From Streptomyces hyaluromycini (GTDB lineage: Bacteria; Actinomycetota; Actinomycetes; Streptomycetales; Streptomycetaceae): DNA of 64,000 nucleotides. Below are positions 59,002-64,000 of this stretch, piece by piece; the first letter of the stretch is position 1, and the number at the start of each line of letters is the position of its first letter. The notes beneath the pieces are model-generated. The model was not told where the DNA came from and made no database searches. It worked only from the letters and a program-made list of their open reading frames with translations. The DNA is taken from assembly GCF_002217755.1 (NCBI RefSeq), contig NZ_BCFL01000021.1, positions 310,001 through 374,000 on the forward strand, read 5' to 3'. The position numbers and the translations under genes are program-made.

Positions 59002-59603
59002 TCGCCTTCGTCAGCGGCCCGGTCGCCGCCCTCGCCCCGGACTCCGCGGTCGTCGAGGTGGGCGGGATCGGCATCGCCGTCCAGTGCACCCCCAACACCC
59101 TGTCCGGGCTGCGCATGGGCCAGCAGGCCAGACTCGCCACCTCGCTGGTCGTACGCGAGGACTCGCTCACGCTCTACGGCTTCGCGGACGACGACGAGCG
59201 CCAGGTCTTCGAGCTCCTGCAGACGGCGAGCGGCGTCGGCCCGCGTCTCGCCCAGGCGATGCTCGCCGTGCACAGCCCGGACGCGCTGCGCCGCGCGGTC
59301 GCCACGGGTGACGAGAAGGCGCTCGTCACCGTCCCCGGGATCGGCAAGAAGGGCGCGCAGAAGCTGCTCATCGAGCTCAAGGACCGGCTCGGCGAGCCGG
59401 TCGGCGCTCCCGCGGTCGGCGCGCCGATCAGCCAGGGCTGGCGCGATCAGCTGCACGCCGCCCTGATCGGGCTCGGCTACGCGACCCGGGAAGCCGACGA
59501 GGCCGTCGCCGCCGTCGCCCCGCAGGCCGAGACCGCCGGGGGCCCGCCCCAGGTCGGCCAGCTGCTCAAGGCGGCCCTGCAGACCCTCAACCGCGCCCGC
59601 TGA
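58998..59603 (+). CDS. ruvA: Holliday junction DNA helicase subunit RuvA
   Basis: 201 residues. N-terminal OB fold (MIAFVSGPVAALAPDSAVVEVGGIGI), helix-hairpin-helix domain (LLQTASGVGPRLAQAMLAV, LVTVPGIGKKGAQKLLIELK) and C-terminal RuvB-binding domain (RDQLHAALIGLGYATREADEAV). ATGA overlap with ruvC. Confidence 0.96.
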   Translation: MIAFVSGPVAALAPDSAVVEVGGIGIAVQCTPNTLSGLRMGQQARLATSLVVREDSLTLYGFADDDERQVFELLQTASGVGPRLAQAMLAVHSPDALRRAVATGDEKALVTVPGIGKKGAQKLLIELKDRLGEPVGAPAVGAPISQGWRDQLHAALIGLGYATREADEAVAAVAPQAETAGGPPQVGQLLKAALQTLNRAR

Positions 59604-59630
59604 CCCCACCACCGCTGAGGCACATCACTT

Positions 59631-60704
59631 ATGAACTGGGACGACACGACCGATACCGGCGCCGACGCGGAGCGGCTGGTGGGCGCCGTCGCCGACCGTG
59701 AGGACCAGGCCGTCGAGGCCGCCCTGCGCCCCAAGGACCTGGGCGAGTTCATCGGCCAGGAGAAGGTCCGCGAGCAGCTCGACCTGGTGCTGCGCGCCGC
59801 ACGCGCGCGTGGCGCCACCGCCGACCACGTGCTGCTCTCCGGCGCCCCCGGCCTGGGCAAGACCACCCTCTCCATGATCATCGCGGCCGAGATGGGCGCC
59901 CCGATCCGCATCACCTCGGGCCCCGCCATCCAGCACGCAGGCGACCTGGCCGCGATCCTCTCCTCCCTCCAGGAGGGCGAGGTGCTCTTCCTCGACGAGA
60001 TCCACCGCATGTCGCGCCCCGCCGAGGAGATGCTGTACATGGCGATGGAGGACTTCCGCGTCGACGTCATCGTCGGCAAGGGACCGGGCGCGACCGCCAT
60101 CCCCCTCGAACTGCCGCCGTTCACCCTGGTCGGCGCCACCACGCGCGCGGGCCTGCTGCCGCCCCCGCTGCGCGACCGCTTCGGCTTCACCGCGCACATG
60201 GAGTTCTACGAGCCGCGCGAGCTGGAGCGGGTCGTGCACCGCTCGGCGAATCTGCTGGACGTCGAGATCGAGCCGGCCGGCGCCGCCGAGATCGCCGGCC
60301 GCTCACGCGGTACGCCCCGTATCGCCAACCGGCTGCTGCGCCGCGTCCGCGACTATGCGCAGGTCAAGGCCGACGGGCTGATCACTCCCGAGATCGCGCA
60401 CGCGGCCCTGGCCGTCTACGAGGTGGACGAGCGCGGCCTCGACCGGCTCGACCGCGCGGTCCTGCAGGCCCTGCTCAAGCTGTTCGGCGGCGGTCCGGTC
60501 GGCCTGTCGACGCTCGCGGTGGCGGTGGGGGAGGAGCGGGAGACGGTCGAGGAGGTCGCCGAGCCCTTCCTGGTCCGCGAGGGCCTGCTGGCCCGCACCC
60601 CGCGCGGCCGCGTCGCCACCCCCGCCGCCTGGGCCCATCTGGGCCTGACCGCCCCGCGCGGCGCGGCGGGCGGAACCGGCCAGCAGGACCTGTTCGGCAC
60701 CTGA
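59631..60704 (+). CDS. ruvB: Holliday junction branch migration ATPase RuvB
   Basis: 357-residue AAA+ motor. Walker A SGAPGLGKTTL, Walker B VLFLDEIHRM, sensor 1 LVGATTRAGLL, sensor 2 RSRGTPRIANRLLRRVRDY, and winged-helix C-terminus. Gap of 27 bp after ruvA. Confidence 0.97.
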   Translation: MNWDDTTDTGADAERLVGAVADREDQAVEAALRPKDLGEFIGQEKVREQLDLVLRAARARGATADHVLLSGAPGLGKTTLSMIIAAEMGAPIRITSGPAIQHAGDLAAILSSLQEGEVLFLDEIHRMSRPAEEMLYMAMEDFRVDVIVGKGPGATAIPLELPPFTLVGATTRAGLLPPPLRDRFGFTAHMEFYEPRELERVVHRSANLLDVEIEPAGAAEIAGRSRGTPRIANRLLRRVRDYAQVKADGLITPEIAHAALAVYEVDERGLDRLDRAVLQALLKLFGGGPVGLSTLAVAVGEERETVEEVAEPFLVREGLLARTPRGRVATPAAWAHLGLTAPRGAAGGTGQQDLFGT

Positions 60705-61094
60705 CACCGGCGCGGCGGCGGTTCGTCGGCGGACCGGACGTTCTCCGGGCTCCCGGCCCGCGGGCATCCGGGCCCGAACCCCGCACAGGTCCGGCGCCCG
60801 GGTCGTTGCCGACGGGAACGTACAGCGCCCGCCGTATGCTGGGACCGGCCCCGGATTCGCCCGGTCCCGGCCCGGACACTCCGTCGTCCGTCGACCAGAC
60901 CCCGGCCCCAGACGTGATCGCTTCGTGACGGCGGGGCATTGGCGGGCCCAGGAACCCAGGTGCCATGCTGAGCGTTGTTCCATGCGCGCGGACTCGCTTA
61001 GACTCCGCCGATGCCGCCTTTGCGGGCGGCGCCGACCACACCCCCATCATCCAGGCCGCTCACCGCCGCGGCTGCGCGAAGGAAATTCCGTCCC
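60705..61094. other. ruvB-yajC spacer
   Basis: 390 bp without a gene. The right end holds the yajC promoter; the left part is GC-rich with short inverted repeats but no clear feature. Confidence 0.7.
60975..61004 (+). promoter_or_regulatory. Promoter of yajC-secDF
   Basis: TTGTTC (60975-60980), 18-bp spacer, TAGACT (60999-61004). Predicted start near 61011. Confidence 0.7.
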
Positions 61095-61631
61095 GTGAAT
61101 AGCTTGCCTCTTCTCGTGTTCATCGTCCTCATCGCGGCCATGTTCCTGATGACGCGTTCCACCCGGAAGCGCCAGCAGCAGGCCACGCAGATGCGGAACG
61201 AGATCCAGCCCGGCAACGGGGTCCGCACCATCGGGGGCATGTACGCGACGGTCAAGGAAGTGAACGAGGACACGGTCCTCCTCGACGCCGGCCCGGGCGT
61301 CGACCTCCTCTTCGCGAAGAACGCGATCGGCGCCATCCTCACGGACGACGAGTACAACCGCATCGTGCACGGCGTCGAGCACGACCTGAAGTCCGACGCC
61401 GACGTCGTCCCGGACGACGCCTCCTCCCTCACCGAGACCGACGACGAGTCCGCCGACGCTGCCGCCGCCTCCGACGACAAGGCCGTCGACCTCGGGAAGA
61501 AGGACGCCGCCGAGGACAAGACGGAAGACGCCGAGGACAAGGCCGACGGGCCGGCCGAGGAGGCCGTGACCGCCGAGGCGAAGGCTGACGAAGAGCCGAA
61601 GAAGACCGACGGCGACTCCGACGCGAAGTAG
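61095..61631 (+). CDS. yajC: Preprotein translocase subunit YajC
   Basis: 178 residues. One N-terminal TM (LPLLVFIVLIAAMFLMT), the YajC core RKRQQQATQMRNEIQPGNGVRTIGGMYATV and a long Asp/Glu/Ala/Lys-rich tail that is unusually long for the family. Part of the SecDF-YajC accessory complex. GTG 61095 with AAGGAAA upstream is preferred; an in-frame ATG at 61011 lies at the predicted transcript start. Confidence 0.92.
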   Translation: MNSLPLLVFIVLIAAMFLMTRSTRKRQQQATQMRNEIQPGNGVRTIGGMYATVKEVNEDTVLLDAGPGVDLLFAKNAIGAILTDDEYNRIVHGVEHDLKSDADVVPDDASSLTETDDESADAAAASDDKAVDLGKKDAAEDKTEDAEDKADGPAEEAVTAEAKADEEPKKTDGDSDAK

Positions 61632-61772
61632 CCGTGACCCGGGGAGCGGTGCGCGCGTCCCACGCGCACCCCGCACCCCGGGCGCGTCTGTTTCCCGCAC
61701 GGGATCCCGACACCATGTGATGGCCGACCGCACCGACCAGGCGCGCGGCGGCCCGAGAGGGAGTACGAGAAG

Positions 61773-63599
61773 GTGGCAGCACCTAAGAGGGGCCGGAGCG
61801 CGAGTGCCCAGAGCAAGCCAGGGCGCTCGCTGGCCCTCATCCTGATCGCCATCGTGGCGCTCACCGGCGGAATGTTCGCCTCCGGAAACACCACTCCGCG
61901 TCTCGGTATCGACCTGGCCGGTGGTACGAGCATCACGCTGCAGGCGCAGAACGAGCCGGGCCAGCCCAACGCGATCAACAAGACCAACATGAACACCGCG
62001 GTCGAGATCATGAACCGCCGTGTCAACGGTCTCGGCGTGTCCGAAACGGAGGTTCAGACCCAGGGCACCAGCAACATCATCGTCAACATCCCCAAGGGCA
62101 CGAACTCCGCAGAGGCCCGCCAGCAGGTCGGCACCACCGCCAAGCTGTACTTCCGTCCGGTCCTGGCCCAGGAGGTCAGCGCCGGTGCCGCGGCGAGCGC
62201 TTCCCCGAGCGCGTCCGCCAGCGGCAGCTCCAGCGCCTCCCCGAGCGCCTCCCCGTCGAGCAGCGCGTCGTCGTCCGAGAAGGCGACCGGGTCGTCCTCC
62301 GCCTCGCCGTCGTCCTCGGCCTCGCCGTCGTCCTCGGCCACCTCGCAGGGCCGCGCCGTCACCGAAGCCCTGAAGGCCGGCTCCACGCCGTCGTCCTCGG
62401 CGTCCGCCTCCTCGTCGGCGAGCCCCTCCGCCACCTCCTCGGCCGACGCGAGCGCTTCTGCCAGCGCCTCTGCCGCGGCCTCGAAGCTGGAGGCCGAGTA
62501 CACCGCGCTGGACTGCTCCAAGGCCACCCAGCGTGCCACCGCCGGCAAGACCGCGAAGCCGGCCGACGCCACCGTGGCCTGCGGCCAGATCTCCGGCGTC
62601 TGGTACAAGTACGTGCTCGGCCCGGCCCGTGTCGACGGCACCGATGTCAAGAAGGCCCAGGCCGTCTACGACACGCAGACCGCCTCCGGCTGGCAGGTCC
62701 AGATGACCTTCACCGGCGGCGGAGCCAAGAAGTTCGCGGACGTCACCGCCGAGCTCGCCAAGAACGCCTCCCAGCCGACGAACGAGTTCGGCATCGTCCT
62801 CGACGGCGAGGTCGTCTCCAGCCCGACCGTGAGCCAGTCGATCACCGGCGGCCAAGCGGAGATCTCCGGCAGCTTCACCCAGCAGGAGGCCCAGAGCCTC
62901 GCCAACGTGCTGTCGTACGGCGCGCTCCCGCTCTCCTTCAAGACGCAGAGCGTCACCACCGTCACCGCCGCCCTCGGCGGCGAGCAGCTGCACGCCGGTC
63001 TGCTGGCCGGTGCCATCGGTCTCGCGCTCGTCATCATCTACCTGGTGGCCTTCTACCGCGGTCTGTCGCTCGTCGCGATCCCCTCGCTGCTGGTGTCCGC
63101 GGTCCTCACCTACGCGATCATGTCGCTGCTCGGCCCGACGATCCACTTCGCGCTCAACCTGCCGGCCGTCTGCGGTGCGATCGTCGCGATCGGCATCACG
63201 GCGGACTCGTTCATCGTGTTCTTCGAACGCATCCGGGACGAGATCCGCGAGGGCCGCACGCTGCGCCCCGCCGTCGAGCGGGCCTGGCCGCGCGCCCGGC
63301 GCACCATCCTGGTCTCCGACTTCGTGTCGTTCCTGGCCGCCGCCGTGCTGTTCATCGTGACCGTCGGCAAGGTGCAGGGCTTCGCGTTCACCCTCGGTCT
63401 GACCACCGTGCTGGACGTGGTCGTCGTCTTCTTCTTCACCAAGCCGCTGATGACGCTCCTCGCCCGGCGTAAGTTCTTCGCCAGCGGCCACAAGTGGTCC
63501 GGGCTCGACCCGAAGGGCCTGGGCGCCAAGGCGCCGCTGCGCCGCACCCGCCGTCCCGCCGGCCCCGTCGCCGGTCCCGTCGACCCGAAGGAAGCGTGA
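61773..63599 (+). CDS. secD: Preprotein translocase subunit SecD with Ser/Ala-rich insert
   Basis: 608 residues. Proton-driven SecDF partner completing secretion through SecYEG. TM1 (SLALILIAIVALTGGMFA), D1 motif LGIDLAGGTSITL, P1 domain, then a low-complexity Ser/Ala/Pro insert at about 136-238 (SASPSASASGSSSASPSAS type), a core with GEVVSSPTVSQSITGGQAEISGSF, and five C-terminal TMs with the VCGAIVAIGITADSFIVFFERIRDEI D4 motif. GTG 61773. Followed after three bases by secF. Confidence 0.95.
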   Translation: MAAPKRGRSASAQSKPGRSLALILIAIVALTGGMFASGNTTPRLGIDLAGGTSITLQAQNEPGQPNAINKTNMNTAVEIMNRRVNGLGVSETEVQTQGTSNIIVNIPKGTNSAEARQQVGTTAKLYFRPVLAQEVSAGAAASASPSASASGSSSASPSASPSSSASSSEKATGSSSASPSSSASPSSSATSQGRAVTEALKAGSTPSSSASASSSASPSATSSADASASASASAAASKLEAEYTALDCSKATQRATAGKTAKPADATVACGQISGVWYKYVLGPARVDGTDVKKAQAVYDTQTASGWQVQMTFTGGGAKKFADVTAELAKNASQPTNEFGIVLDGEVVSSPTVSQSITGGQAEISGSFTQQEAQSLANVLSYGALPLSFKTQSVTTVTAALGGEQLHAGLLAGAIGLALVIIYLVAFYRGLSLVAIPSLLVSAVLTYAIMSLLGPTIHFALNLPAVCGAIVAIGITADSFIVFFERIRDEIREGRTLRPAVERAWPRARRTILVSDFVSFLAAAVLFIVTVGKVQGFAFTLGLTTVLDVVVVFFFTKPLMTLLARRKFFASGHKWSGLDPKGLGAKAPLRRTRRPAGPVAGPVDPKEA

Positions 63600-63602
63600 G
63601 CG

Positions 63603-64000
63603 ATGTCGAAACTCGGCAACCTCGGCGCCCGACTCCACCGCGGCGAGATCAGCTACGACTTCATCGGCAAGCGCAAGATCTGGTACGGCGTCTCCATCCT
63701 GATCACCATCACGGCCATCGTCGGCCTGGCGGTGCGCGGCCTGAACATGGGCATCGACTTCCAGGGCGGTGCCGTCTTCACCACCTCGAAGACCAGTGTC
63801 TCGGTGGCCCAGGCGGAGACCTACGCGAAGGAGGCCTCCGGCCACGACGCGGTCGTGCAGAAGCTCGGCACGGGCGGTCTGCGCATCCAGATCGCCGGCA
63901 TGGACACCGAGAAGTCGGACGCCACCAAGGCCAAGCTGGCCACGGACATGAAGGTGGACCCCGAGTCCATCAACTCCGACCTGGTCGGCCCGAGCTGGGG
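63603..64000 (+). CDS. secF: Preprotein translocase subunit SecF, 3' truncated by window edge
   Basis: First 132 codons. MSKLGNLGARLHRGEISYDF, TM1 (WYGVSILITITAIVGLAV) and the SecF D1 motif MGIDFQGGAVF identify the protein. ATG 63603 begins three bases after the secD stop. The membrane domain lies beyond the window. Confidence 0.95.
   Translation, partial: MSKLGNLGARLHRGEISYDFIGKRKIWYGVSILITITAIVGLAVRGLNMGIDFQGGAVFTTSKTSVSVAQAETYAKEASGHDAVVQKLGTGGLRIQIAGMDTEKSDATKAKLATDMKVDPESINSDLVGPSW

Overview
The window is chromosomal DNA of a Streptomyces. GC is very high with G/C at third codon positions, GTG and TTG starts are common, and many genes show four-base ATGA/GTGA overlaps. Actinomycete markers are present: ssgB (sporulation), the PgsA/acyltransferase/PimA phosphatidylinositol-mannoside genes, metNIQ, a fused BluB-CobT, and ruvCAB-yajC-secDF. 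From memory the gene order parallels the SCO1516-SCO1570 region of S. coelicolor in reverse numbering; no search was run. No prophage, IS transposase, CRISPR array or secondary-metabolite cluster is visible. This is core-chromosome territory with small accessory patches.

Layout. 1-3 kb: end of an aldo/keto reductase, then a TetR-type repressor overlapping its MFS exporter, with a palindromic operator. 3-9.8 kb: a Met-rich multicopper oxidase and a PlsC acyltransferase (minus), a Tat-exported glycerophosphodiesterase (glpQ1) with PHO-box-like repeats, a small sigma factor, an acetyltransferase, two membrane proteins and a HAD phosphatase. 9.8-12.9 kb: metNIQ methionine importer behind an unannotated Cys/Met-rich leader peptide. 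13-21.7 kb: cobalamin genes cobL, a bluB-cobT fusion with a giant low-complexity N-terminus, and cobA/cysG, then a SPOUT methyltransferase. 21.7-26.2 kb: Ser/Thr kinase, small proteins, APH-fold kinase, zinc-ribbon protein and five tRNAs (3 Val-GAC, Cys, Gly). 26.4-33.3 kb: pabB-pabC, a double GNAT protein, a DsbA-like protein, ssgB and neighbours.

33.3-41.5 kb: two identical tRNA-Val(CAC) genes flank a carbohydrate module (solute-binding protein, two permeases, YesL-like protein, large Tat-exported rhamnogalacturonan-lyase-like enzyme) with LacI-type operators. The best prediction is uptake and breakdown of rhamnogalacturonan I fragments. 41.5-44.6 kb: a SnoaL-like pseudogene, a DnaQ-type exonuclease and a DUF4365 nuclease-like gene overlapping a gene of unknown family. 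44.6-52.2 kb: thrS, a K+ channel, a HIT protein, a large unknown membrane protein and an EF-G-like GTPase with an aberrant G4 motif. 52.4-55.2 kb: PI/PIM synthesis. 55.3-64 kb: LemA-like protein, pdxST, yebC, ruvCAB, yajC, secD and the start of secF.

Intergenic DNA is rich in short structured repeats: four copies of a GCGCCCC/GGGGCGC hairpin element, two copies of a hairpin element with a compensatory base-pair change, two CTGGGGG/GTGGGGG mini-palindromes (one apparently splitting a small gene), a heptamer minisatellite, a hexamer array and a G-rich 97-bp tandem repeat.
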